DNA from: JAEKNW01 sp963678375
Lineage (GTDB): Bacteria; Cloacimonadota; Cloacimonadia; Cloacimonadales; JAFGVF01
Assembly (NCBI GenBank): GCA_963678375.2
Contig: OY782831.1
Location: 2,294,001-2,358,000, forward strand
Direction: 5' to 3'
Length of the DNA: 64,000 nucleotides
Shown here: piece after piece, positions 10,290 to 18,376 of the stretch
Position numbering within the stretch: the first letter of the stretch is position 1
Layout: every line of letters starts with the position of its first letter
Program-made: the position numbers and the translations under genes
The notes under the pieces: generated by a model
Told to the model about the DNA's origin: nothing
Database searches by the model: none
What the model saw: only the letters and a program-made list of their open reading frames with translations

Positions 10290-12797
10290 ATGGAGAAGAA
10301 GGAAGTTAAAAGTTCAAATGATATAAAGAAATTCATAGAGTCTGTACTAAAAAGAAGTGAAGATAAGCAAGATTTCTCAAATAAATCAATCGATCAACTG
10401 ATTGAAGAATTATCAATTTATCACAGAGAACTAGAGTATCAAAATGATGAACTGAGAAGGATACAGCAACAACTTGAAGAATCCAAAGAACATTTTAAAG
10501 ATCTTTATATGAATGCTCCTATTGGGTATTTCACATGTGATAAAAATCTCATTATTCAATCAGTTAATAACAGACTAATGTCTATACTAAACTTAGAAGA
10601 AAGTGACATCCTCGGGAATCCTATTCATAAATTTATCCACCCAGATTATCAAAATACATTTTATTTCCATACTAAAAGCTTGTTTAATCATGGGATAACA
10701 GAATCTTGCGAAATTGTTTTAAATAATATAAAACAAACTGTTGTTTTGCTTGATAGTAATATTTATCGTTTAGAAGGTAAGGTCTTTGTTAGAATAGCAG
10801 TTACTGATATAGCTTATCAGAAATCAGTTGAAGAAAAGCTAATTGAAAATAAGCAAATGTTGTCATCGATACTTAATACACTTCCTGGACAATTGAACGT
10901 TATTGACAAGGATTTTAATGTGATTGCTGTTAATGATGGTTCAAAGAATTGTGGATATGATAGAGATAAACTATTTGGGAATAAAGTAAAATGTTATGAT
11001 AAGTTCAAGAGTTCGAGTAGACCATGTAAGGTATGTAGGGTCAAAAATATTTTTGAAAGTGGAGAAACAATTGTCGAAACTTTATCTTTTTATGATAATA
11101 AAGAGAAAGTCAATAAAACTCTACAATTAATTTTCTCACCAATAAGAGGAGAAAACGGATCAGTTAGAGGTATTGTAGAATATGGAGTTGATGTTTCTGA
11201 GCTTAAGGCTGCACAGGTTAAGGCTGAAGATGCCTCAATTGCTAAATCTGAGTTTATCGCTAATATGAGTCACGAAATCAGAACACCTCTAAATGGTGTA
11301 ATTGGTTTTGCTGATCTATTAAACAATACTAAACTATCTTTTGAGCAGAGACAATTTATACGTAATATCAATGTCTCAGCAAACTCTCTTTTGACTGTCG
11401 TTAATGATATACTGGATTTCTCGAAAATTGAAGCTGGAAAGTTAGATATCGAAATAGTAAATACTGACATTAATAGTCTTTTAGGTGAGGTAATGAACAT
11501 AATTGAATTTCATTCATCAAATAAAGATATTGAACTTGTTTTAGATATTAGCTCTAAAGTACCCAAAAACCTATTTATTGATCCAGTTAGGGTTAGACAA
11601 ATTTTACTTAACCTCGCAGGGAATGCAATCAAATTTACTAAAAATGGTCTTGTTCAAGTGCTAGTCGATTTTGAAGAGGATGAAGGAGAGAATATGGGTT
11701 TGATAACCTTTACTGTTATTGATAATGGTATCGGTATTTCTCCCCAAAAAATCAAAAGACTATTCAAAGCTTTTTCTCAAGGTGATAGCACTATGACTAG
11801 AAAGTATGGAGGAACTGGACTTGGATTAATAATATCTAATAAACTGGCTGAGAAGATGGGAAGTAGGATTGAAGTAAAAAGCCAAGAAGGAGTAGGAAGT
11901 GAATTTTCTTTATCATTGAGAACTAATTTTATTCCTGAGAATAAGCAAAATCTTCGTTTTTCTGCAATCTCAAGAATTTTAACAATAGTTAAGAATGAAA
12001 AGCAAAGAAAGGTATTGACTAAAATATTGCAGGAATATCAACTATCTGTTACATCTTGTAATTGTTTAAAACATGCAGAAAAAACTATTGAAAAATTTAC
12101 AGAATATGATTTAATAATTATTGATTTCCAATTCAATAAAAACAAGATTTTAGAATTCCTAAGTTCTCTAAGTAAGATCAAAGGGGAAGATTTTATAAAG
12201 CAAAGAACGATTATTCTCTACCGGGCTGTTGATAGTATAAAAGTAAACTCGCTCTTTAATAACTCTCCTTTTGAATTGAAACTACTCAAACCAATTCGTA
12301 AAGATCATATTTTTAATATTCTCCAAGCCATTGAATTAGATAATAACCCAACATATTTAGCAATAAATGATAAAAATCATGAAACTACAGCAATTCCTTT
12401 AATTGACAAAAAACTAACTTTCTTGATAGCTGATGATGTTGAAATCAACTCTAAATTAGTTAAGATAATGCTCACTAAGCTGTCTCCTAAATCCAAAGTT
12501 TTTATTGCTAAAGATGGAAAAGAAGCCCTTGATATGTATAGAGAAATAAATCCTGACTTTATTTTCATGGATCTTCAGATGCCAATCTGTGATGGTTATG
12601 AAGCAACTAAGCAAATTAGGACTTGTGAAGAGAATATTCTAAAAAAAACACCTATTGTAGCTCTAACCGCTTGTGTTATTAAGGGAGAAAAAGAAAAGTG
12701 TTTAAGTGTGGGGATGGATGGCTATCTCGCTAAACCCTTAAAGAAAGAAGATTTGCTAAAGAACTTAAAAGCTAATCTTGATGAAGATAGTCCATAA
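10290..12797 (+). CDS. PAS hybrid sensor histidine kinase with pseudo-receiver and receiver
   Basis: 835 residues, ATG start with GGAG at 10280-10283. Order: short N-terminal coiled coil, PAS (about 70-185), second PAS with a cysteine cluster (KCYD...PCKVC, about 190-310), HisKA with the phospho-acceptor His328 in MSHEIRTPLNG, HATPase with N-box NLAGNAIKFT, G1 DNGIGI and G2 GGTGLGL, then a degenerate receiver-like region (about 560-690), and a complete C-terminal receiver (D761 in MDLQMP, LTA, and the KP lysine). No transmembrane segment is seen, so it is probably cytoplasmic. It follows the two CheB-CheR proteins with small gaps and most likely supplies their missing kinase part. There is no DNA-binding output in the operon. 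Confidence 0.92.
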   Translation: MEKKEVKSSNDIKKFIESVLKRSEDKQDFSNKSIDQLIEELSIYHRELEYQNDELRRIQQQLEESKEHFKDLYMNAPIGYFTCDKNLIIQSVNNRLMSILNLEESDILGNPIHKFIHPDYQNTFYFHTKSLFNHGITESCEIVLNNIKQTVVLLDSNIYRLEGKVFVRIAVTDIAYQKSVEEKLIENKQMLSSILNTLPGQLNVIDKDFNVIAVNDGSKNCGYDRDKLFGNKVKCYDKFKSSSRPCKVCRVKNIFESGETIVETLSFYDNKEKVNKTLQLIFSPIRGENGSVRGIVEYGVDVSELKAAQVKAEDASIAKSEFIANMSHEIRTPLNGVIGFADLLNNTKLSFEQRQFIRNINVSANSLLTVVNDILDFSKIEAGKLDIEIVNTDINSLLGEVMNIIEFHSSNKDIELVLDISSKVPKNLFIDPVRVRQILLNLAGNAIKFTKNGLVQVLVDFEEDEGENMGLITFTVIDNGIGISPQKIKRLFKAFSQGDSTMTRKYGGTGLGLIISNKLAEKMGSRIEVKSQEGVGSEFSLSLRTNFIPENKQNLRFSAISRILTIVKNEKQRKVLTKILQEYQLSVTSCNCLKHAEKTIEKFTEYDLIIIDFQFNKNKILEFLSSLSKIKGEDFIKQRTIILYRAVDSIKVNSLFNNSPFELKLLKPIRKDHIFNILQAIELDNNPTYLAINDKNHETTAIPLIDKKLTFLIADDVEINSKLVKIMLTKLSPKSKVFIAKDGKEALDMYREINPDFIFMDLQMPICDGYEATKQIRTCEENILKKTPIVALTACVIKGEKEKCLSVGMDGYLAKPLKKEDLLKNLKANLDEDSP

Positions 12798-12923
12798 CTT
12801 TAATAAAAACTTGTAGTTATACTGTTTTGTCAATATCTAGATTGAAACTTTCTCCATCTGTCCCCAGAATAATAAAGTGATACTAACAATAGAGGAGTAT
12901 AAGCTAACTAAATATATTAGTAT

Positions 12924-12951
12924 TGACTGAAATGACTATACTGATATTATA
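12924..12951 (+). promoter_or_regulatory. Candidate promoter of the FMN reductase gene
   Basis: TTGACT (12924-12929) and TATTAT (12946-12951) are separated by 16 nt, with about 53 nt to the start codon at 13005. The 207-nt gap after the kinase gene also supports separate transcription. Confidence 0.5.
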
Positions 12952-13004
12952 GACTTTAATTATTGCAAAAATAAACAACTAGCAAAATATATTAAGGAGA
13001 TTTT

Positions 13005-13631
13005 ATGAAAGTTATCGCAATAAATGGAAGTCCAAGAGCGAATGGGAACACTCACCATGCTATCAAACTGGTTTTAGAAGAACTAAATAATGAAAACATC
13101 GATACTGAAATTGTCCATATTGGTAATCAGAAGATAAGTGGATGCATGGGTTGTGGTAAGTGCTATAGGAATAAAGATGACAAATGTATCATTACTGATG
13201 ATCCTGTAAATGAATGGGTAACAAAAATAAAAGAAGCTGATGGTATTATTTTTGGTTCACCTGTTTTTTATGCAGGTATGAATGGCACAATGAAGTCATT
13301 TATGGACAGGCTGTTCTATCTTGCTGGAGCAAATAATTTATTCCGTCATAAGGTTGGAGCTTCTGTAGTAGCAGTGAGAAGGTCTGGAGGTATTCCAACA
13401 TTCAATCAGTTGAATATCTACCTAACTTATTCTGAAATGATTATTGCAAGTTCGAATTATTGGAATGTTATTCATGGAACAATGCCTGGAGATGCAGAAG
13501 ATGATAGCGAAGGTCAACAAATTATGCAAATATTAGGTAGAAATATGGCTTGGTTACTAAAATCTCTTGAAGGTTCTAAAATAGCAAAACCACAAAAAAC
13601 TAAAAAAGTAATGACTAATTTCATTAGATAA
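13005..13631 (+). CDS. NADPH-dependent FMN reductase / iron-sulfur flavoprotein-type protein
   Basis: 208 residues, start ATG with a strong RBS AAGGAGA (12994-13000). The flavodoxin-fold FMN-binding loop is visible (GSPRANGNT at residues about 8-16), followed by a cysteine cluster C-x2-C-x2-C-x7-C (CMGCGKCYRNKDDKC, about 46-60) and the typical GSPVFYAGMNGTMKSFMDR stretch. These are the marks of the NADPH-dependent FMN reductase (multimeric flavodoxin WrbA-like / iron-sulfur flavoprotein) family; the substrate is unknown. The Cys pattern resembles that of iron-sulfur flavoproteins, but whether a cluster is bound is not certain. It stands alone between the signalling operon and a convergent secreted-protein gene. 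Confidence 0.85.
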   Translation: MKVIAINGSPRANGNTHHAIKLVLEELNNENIDTEIVHIGNQKISGCMGCGKCYRNKDDKCIITDDPVNEWVTKIKEADGIIFGSPVFYAGMNGTMKSFMDRLFYLAGANNLFRHKVGASVVAVRRSGGIPTFNQLNIYLTYSEMIIASSNYWNVIHGTMPGDAEDDSEGQQIMQILGRNMAWLLKSLEGSKIAKPQKTKKVMTNFIR

Positions 13632-13676
13632 GTCAAAAATAATATTAAACCAAATAAAGCAGTAGGGCTAAAGAAA

Positions 13677-13698
13677 AAGCCCTGAAAATTCAGGGCTT
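13677..13698. terminator. Bidirectional terminator between convergent genes
   Basis: A perfect inverted repeat AAGCCCTGAA / TTCAGGGCTT (13677-13686, 13689-13698) lies between the stop codons of the FMN reductase gene (+) and the sorting-domain protein gene (-). An extra AGGGCT at 13664-13669 could pair alternatively with AGCCCT. T-rich sequence follows on the + strand and A-rich sequence precedes it. Confidence 0.75.
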
Positions 13699-13716
13699 AG
13701 AATTTTATATTACTAT

Positions 13717-14949
13717 TTATTTAGATAAAACAGCTTTTGATGTTTGAGTAAAATCTTGGGTAATGATTCTAAAGAAATATACTCCAGATGGGCATTCTTG
13801 ATTCCTAGAATCTTTACCATTCCATGCCACTGTATGATATTGCTCACCAGTCTTACTACCTAAATCTAATGACTCAATTTTTTGTCCAATCAGGTTATAA
13901 ACTTCGAATTTAACTTGTGAATCATTAGCAAGGAAATAACGAATTGTTGTATTTGGATTAAATGGGTTTGGATAAATTGATTTTATACCAGCAAGATTAT
14001 CCATGGTAATGTCTTCAACATCTTCACCACTAGATTGAATTTTAACAACTACAGGACCAAAGATTTCATTTACATTGCTAAGCTCACGACTCTCAAGCCA
14101 ATAATAATATCTTGTGTTTTCAACAACTTCATTATCGGTGTAAGAGTATGATTGGAATTGTGTTGTGTTATTAGCTTGAATAGGATTTAAGTTAATCTTT
14201 GAGCTACTATCAAAATTATTTTCTTCATTACGATAGATATTGTATCCTAAAAGTCCAGACTCAGAATGAGTTGTCCATAGAATTTCGGCTAGATTGTTGC
14301 TAGTAGATACTGCTGTAAAAGATGCAAGCTCTACTGGAAGAGTTATTGGTTCATAGGTATAAGTGATAGTTGCTGTTGCTAGTGCTTCAGAAAGCAAAAC
14401 AACATCAACATTACCACCAGAAGAAACAGAGTATTCACTCTCAGTTTCTACGTTTATATCTATAGTTCCTACGCCAATGAATTCTGCAAGAGAACTTGTA
14501 AAATTAAAAGCAGAATTATCAGAGTCTGTTTGGTTCAAAAAAGTCTTACCTGAAGGACCTGCATAGTCTACAGTTCCATCGTAGGCAGCATAGTCATAAT
14601 ATTGGTTATTAGTTCTAGTATTATATTCTTCATCTGGCAATGATTTAGGTAAATTTGACCAAATAGCTAAGCATAGACCTCTAACGCGAACATTACTATC
14701 TACAACATTCAGATTTTCTACATACAAATCTTGATCAATGTCATATTGAATAGTCAAATCGACCTCTGTAAGTGTTCCAAGAGAAGAATCGAACTGGGGA
14801 AGAGATACTGTAGCTAAGGTAGCTCCAGACCAATCTAAGTTTTCAAAAGTGGGAGTTTCTCCAGATTGATATCTAGTATAAGTAACAGTATCAGCGAACA
14901 CAGCAAGGACAACAAATAGCAAAGTAAATAACAACATAAATTTTTTCAT
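13717..14949 (-). CDS. Secreted choice-of-anchor E protein with C-terminal sorting domain
   Basis: 410 residues with a clear signal peptide (charged MKK, hydrophobic core, cleavage probably after FADT-region Ala at about 19). Residues about 20-200 form a beta-rich domain of choice-of-anchor E appearance (VTYTRYQSG at its start). A fibronectin-III-like domain follows (about 205-305). The C-terminal 85 residues are a FlgD-Ig-like sorting domain with the SIYPNPFNPNTTIRY motif and the terminal K-A-V-L-S-K. RBS TAGGAG precedes the ATG (14953-14960). Export across the outer membrane by a type IX-like route is inferred from the family. It is the smallest of the six such proteins here and single-gene in arrangement. 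Confidence 0.85.
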   Translation of the reverse strand: MKKFMLLFTLLFVVLAVFADTVTYTRYQSGETPTFENLDWSGATLATVSLPQFDSSLGTLTEVDLTIQYDIDQDLYVENLNVVDSNVRVRGLCLAIWSNLPKSLPDEEYNTRTNNQYYDYAAYDGTVDYAGPSGKTFLNQTDSDNSAFNFTSSLAEFIGVGTIDINVETESEYSVSSGGNVDVVLLSEALATATITYTYEPITLPVELASFTAVSTSNNLAEILWTTHSESGLLGYNIYRNEENNFDSSSKINLNPIQANNTTQFQSYSYTDNEVVENTRYYYWLESRELSNVNEIFGPVVVKIQSSGEDVEDITMDNLAGIKSIYPNPFNPNTTIRYFLANDSQVKFEVYNLIGQKIESLDLGSKTGEQYHTVAWNGKDSRNQECPSGVYFFRIITQDFTQTSKAVLSK

Positions 14950-15556
14950 CTTAATCTCCTAAGTCATATTAAAGTTATGAGAATTTTTGTACTTATAATC
15001 TAGAAAATATAGATATAAGGAATGTTAATCTATCATTAAAACAATCATTATCACAATTAGAATAATAAAGGCTTTGAACTAACTTTTCAAAGAACTTATC
15101 AGTTTTAGCTTATAATTATGAATTATTAAATTATAAGTATAAAATTTTGAATAAAAAATCATAAGGAAATAATTACGTTCAGCAAATTATCCTATTATTA
15201 TTTTACTAAGAATATAATAAGTCACAAAATATATGCAAATTATTTTTATAGAGTAAATATTAATATTAAGACATATTTATTTATTGAGAATATAATAATA
15301 GTTAAATAAAATATAAAATAAATATATATAAATATATTATTGCTGATTTATAAGTACCATAAATAGACATTATGTAAAAATATATAAATAATATATAAAC
15401 CATAAACTATTGGTAGAATCTTCTTATTATGTTTGTAATAAATATGTTAACTGCATATTGTTATATAAAGAAGAGACTATTCTATTATATAGATGAAAGA
15501 TTTTAGTAAATTAAATTGATATATTCGTATATTGATATGTATATAATATTATGAGT
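14950..15556. other. Long AT-rich spacer without recognisable genes
   Basis: About 600 nt of nearly pure A+T, with stop codons in all frames. It must contain the promoter of the minus-strand gene starting at 14949. I see no RNA gene, no perfect long palindrome and no tandem repeat here. Confidence 0.6.
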
Positions 15557-15700
15557 TTAGTATTCACAAAAAATAGCTAAAATAAATATATGAGTTATTT
15601 TGCTTGCTAGGTAAGGATTAGTTGGCATATAAAAGAAGGTGATGAAGCCAGAAAAGAAAATTGTTAAGTAACGTGCAAGCACTAAAGCTTTAATCATCAT
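15557..15700 (-). CDS. Possible 47-residue membrane peptide downstream of Sua5
   Basis: Read on the minus strand, ATG-ATG at 15700-15695 is preceded by a good RBS (TAGGAG at 15704-15709) and opens a 47-codon frame ending in TAA at 15557-15559. The peptide begins MMIKALVLARYLTIFFSGF and holds two hydrophobic stretches, so it would be a small membrane protein. It lies 60 nt after the Sua5 stop codon and could be the last gene of that operon. No family is recognised. The well-placed RBS is the main support; the AT-rich setting makes a chance frame quite possible. Confidence 0.35.
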   Translation of the reverse strand: MMIKALVLARYLTIFFSGFITFFYMPTNPYLASKITHIFILAIFCEY

Positions 15701-15760
15701 TACTCCTAAATCATTGATACTTTAAATTTACTGAATAATGATAAAATGTCAATAAATATA

Positions 15761-16702
15761 TTAATTAGATATCCAATTATATTCTGCCTTGCGTAACCTA
15801 TCCATAATAGCTTTACCAATCCCAACTTCTTCCACAGGTTCAACTATAATAATTTCTACATCATTATCATCTTCAAATTCGTGCATAGCAGCAAACATAT
15901 TTACAGCATAATCTTTTAAATCCATACTTGTTGATAGTTTGATAACTTTCTTAAACCCCAGTTCAAATTTTCCTGTAAAAGATAGCAGACCTGCCTTTGA
16001 TTTATCAATTCCAACAAGTGGTTTATCTGCGACTAATAATTTCTTTTTAGGGCTATAGTGTGATTTCATCATTCCAGGAGCTGAAGCTATTTGTATTTCT
16101 GTTTGCTCATCATAAGGGATATATTTTTCGATATCTTTTCTTGTAATCACACCGTTACGTAGTATTTGAAATCCTTTTTCTGTTAGTCTTATAATTGTTG
16201 ATTCAATACCAACAGTAGTTTTTCCTCCATCTAATACATAATCAACATTTGGAAGTTTTGCTTTAACATGTGAGGCAGTAGTTGGACTAATAGAGCCAAA
16301 CTTGTTAGCACTAGGAGCTGATATAGGACAAGCTGATTTTGAGATTAGTTCTAATGCTAGTTTGTTATTTGGCATTCTTATCCCAACAGTTGGCAAACCT
16401 GAAGTAACAATGTCTGGAACTATTACGCTCTTGGGTAGGATCATTGTTAAAGGACCTGGCCAAAAATGTTTAGCTAAAGTAAAGACTCTCTCGTCATGTC
16501 CTTCAATAAGCATATCAAGTTGTTGCAAATTAGCAATATGAACAATTAAGGGGTCGAAGGAAGGACGCTGTTTTACTTCGAATATTTTTGCAACAGCCTG
16601 AGGATTTAAAGCATTTGCTCCTAGCCCATAAACTGTTTCAGTTGGGAATGCTACTAATTTTCCTTCTTGGATATATTTTACAGCAGTATCAATATTATTC
16701 AT
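15761..16702 (-). CDS. tsaC: L-threonylcarbamoyladenylate synthase (Sua5/YrdC family)
   Basis: 313 residues. The N-terminal YrdC/Sua5 catalytic domain (about 1-200) shows FPTETVYGLGANA, KQRPSFDPLIVHI and APSANKFGSISPT, the conserved nucleotide and threonine binding motifs. A C-terminal Sua5 domain (about 215-313) is present, starting with the linker SAPGMMKSHYSP, so this is the long Sua5 form and not the short TsaC form. It makes threonylcarbamoyl-AMP for t6A modification of ANN-decoding tRNAs. The ATG immediately follows the stop codon of the MFS gene (TAA-ATG), so translation is coupled with the purK-purE-MFS run. Confidence 0.93.
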   Translation of the reverse strand: MNNIDTAVKYIQEGKLVAFPTETVYGLGANALNPQAVAKIFEVKQRPSFDPLIVHIANLQQLDMLIEGHDERVFTLAKHFWPGPLTMILPKSVIVPDIVTSGLPTVGIRMPNNKLALELISKSACPISAPSANKFGSISPTTASHVKAKLPNVDYVLDGGKTTVGIESTIIRLTEKGFQILRNGVITRKDIEKYIPYDEQTEIQIASAPGMMKSHYSPKKKLLVADKPLVGIDKSKAGLLSFTGKFELGFKKVIKLSTSMDLKDYAVNMFAAMHEFEDDNDVEIIIVEPVEEVGIGKAIMDRLRKAEYNWISN

Positions 16703-17866
16703 TTATATTTGTTCCTTAGATGTGTTACTTAATAAGAAAAGCAGTCCTCCACATAGACTCATAATGCTAGCTAAAATAATTGCGGATGTATAAGAACCAG
16801 TTATGTCAAATAGGTGACCACCGCTAAAAGGACCAGTTATCCCAGCTATAGCATATCCCATGAAGACATAAGGATATATTTGGCCTAATTTTTTTACTCC
16901 ATATAGCTGAGCTGTTTCTTTTGCGAAAAGTACAAAATTCCCACCAAAACCAAAGCCAATGAGACCAATGATTATAAGATAAGAAATATTTGATAGATTA
17001 AAAACAAGTAGAGCTATAATTGCCAGCGCTTGGATAAATAAATCACTGAAGACTATAAGTTTAGTCTTGAAATAATCGCTAAGAAATCCCCAGAAAATTC
17101 TTCCAAAGAAATTTGCAATAGCAAAAAGACCTATGCCAAAGACAATTATATGATTCGATATATCAAGTTGTTTACCAATCATTCTGAGAGAACCTATTAT
17201 CAATAAACCTGCAAAGGTACCTAAGAAAATTCCTATGAAAAGCTTGAGAAATTTAGTCGATTTAACAATATCTAAAAACTTAGGATTATTTTCACTTTTT
17301 TGTTGAAGTTTGCATACAGCATAAATGAAATTTGAAGAGAAAAGTATTATAATACCATAAAGTATGGCTAAAAATCTCATTAAATATAGGATATCAAAAC
17401 CTTGAAGTAGTATTCTTTCTGCTATTTCAGACATAAAAACAGCCCCAAGTCCAAAACCTGCTGAAACAATACCTGTGATCAAACCTTTGCGATTAGGAAA
17501 ACATTGAACAGGATAAGTCAAGGCTAACCAATAGCCTAGTCCAGTGCCTATACCTGCTAAAACTCCAGTTCCAAGTAGAATTAAAGCAAAACTACCATGA
17601 GAAAAACTAGCTAATAAATAACCTATAGAAAAAAATAATCCTGATAAGTATCCAATTAACTTAGGGTAGTGTTTTATTCTTAATCTTCCAGTTATAATCA
17701 TTGTTAATGGAAAGGTTAAGATCACTACACCGAAGATGATTTGTGACTGAGAAGCAGAAAAAGAATAATTATCAACTAGTTCAGAAGCGATAATACTCCA
17801 AGCATAAATACTTCCTATGCAGAGCATTATAGTAAAAGATGACAAAAGATTAAGATATTTTTTCAC
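16703..17866 (-). CDS. MFS transporter, oxalate/formate antiporter-like
   Basis: 387 residues with about 12 transmembrane helices. The start MKKYLNLLSSFTIMLCIGSI followed by YAWSII and later GLGYWLALTYPVQCFPNRKG is characteristic of the OFA (oxalate:formate antiporter) branch of the major facilitator superfamily, which carries small organic anions. Substrate is not determinable here. The gene lies 12 nt after purE and directly abuts Sua5, so it is co-transcribed with purine synthesis genes although no purine link of the OFA branch is known to me. Confidence 0.85.
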   Translation of the reverse strand: MKKYLNLLSSFTIMLCIGSIYAWSIIASELVDNYSFSASQSQIIFGVVILTFPLTMIITGRLRIKHYPKLIGYLSGLFFSIGYLLASFSHGSFALILLGTGVLAGIGTGLGYWLALTYPVQCFPNRKGLITGIVSAGFGLGAVFMSEIAERILLQGFDILYLMRFLAILYGIIILFSSNFIYAVCKLQQKSENNPKFLDIVKSTKFLKLFIGIFLGTFAGLLIIGSLRMIGKQLDISNHIIVFGIGLFAIANFFGRIFWGFLSDYFKTKLIVFSDLFIQALAIIALLVFNLSNISYLIIIGLIGFGFGGNFVLFAKETAQLYGVKKLGQIYPYVFMGYAIAGITGPFSGGHLFDITGSYTSAIILASIMSLCGGLLFLLSNTSKEQI

Positions 17867-17878
17867 TTACATCCTTAA

Positions 17879-18376
17879 CTAATTTTTCTTTTTTAAATTT
17901 TCTGCTTTAGTTAATACTGCTTCTTTGAGTTCTTCTTTATATTTTATTATCTTATTTAACAGCACATTATCTCTTGCTGCAACTATTTGAGCAGCTAAAA
18001 TTCCTGCATTTTTAGCTCCATTTAGTGCTACTGTTGCTACAGGAACTCCACCTGGCATCTGTAAGATTGACAGAACAGAATCCCAACCATCGATAGAGTT
18101 GCTTGATTTTATTGGAACACCAATAACAGGTAGGGGAGAGATTCCTGCTACCATTCCTGGAAGATGAGCAGCACCTCCAGCACCTGCAATTATTACTGAG
18201 ATGCCTCTTTTATGGGCGTTTGATGAGAAATCAAAGAGCTTCTCTGGTGTTCTATGAGCTGAAACAATATCAATTTCATAACCAATGTCAAACTTTTCTA
18301 ACATCTCAACTGCTCCCTTCATAACCGGAAGATCTGAGTCTGATCCCATAACAATAGAAACTAATGTTTTTTTCAT
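17879..18376 (-). CDS. purE: N5-carboxyaminoimidazole ribonucleotide mutase PurE
   Basis: 165 residues, normal length for class I PurE. The motifs MGSDSDLPVM, VSAHRTPEKL, AGAGGAAHLPGMVAG and GVPIKSS are all present, including the active-site His of SAHR. The enzyme converts N5-CAIR to CAIR in de novo purine synthesis. Its ATG overlaps the TGA of purK (ATGA at 18373-18376), which gives tight translational coupling with the enzyme that makes its substrate. Confidence 0.97.
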   Translation of the reverse strand: MKKTLVSIVMGSDSDLPVMKGAVEMLEKFDIGYEIDIVSAHRTPEKLFDFSSNAHKRGISVIIAGAGGAAHLPGMVAGISPLPVIGVPIKSSNSIDGWDSVLSILQMPGGVPVATVALNGAKNAGILAAQIVAARDNVLLNKIIKYKEELKEAVLTKAENLKKKN

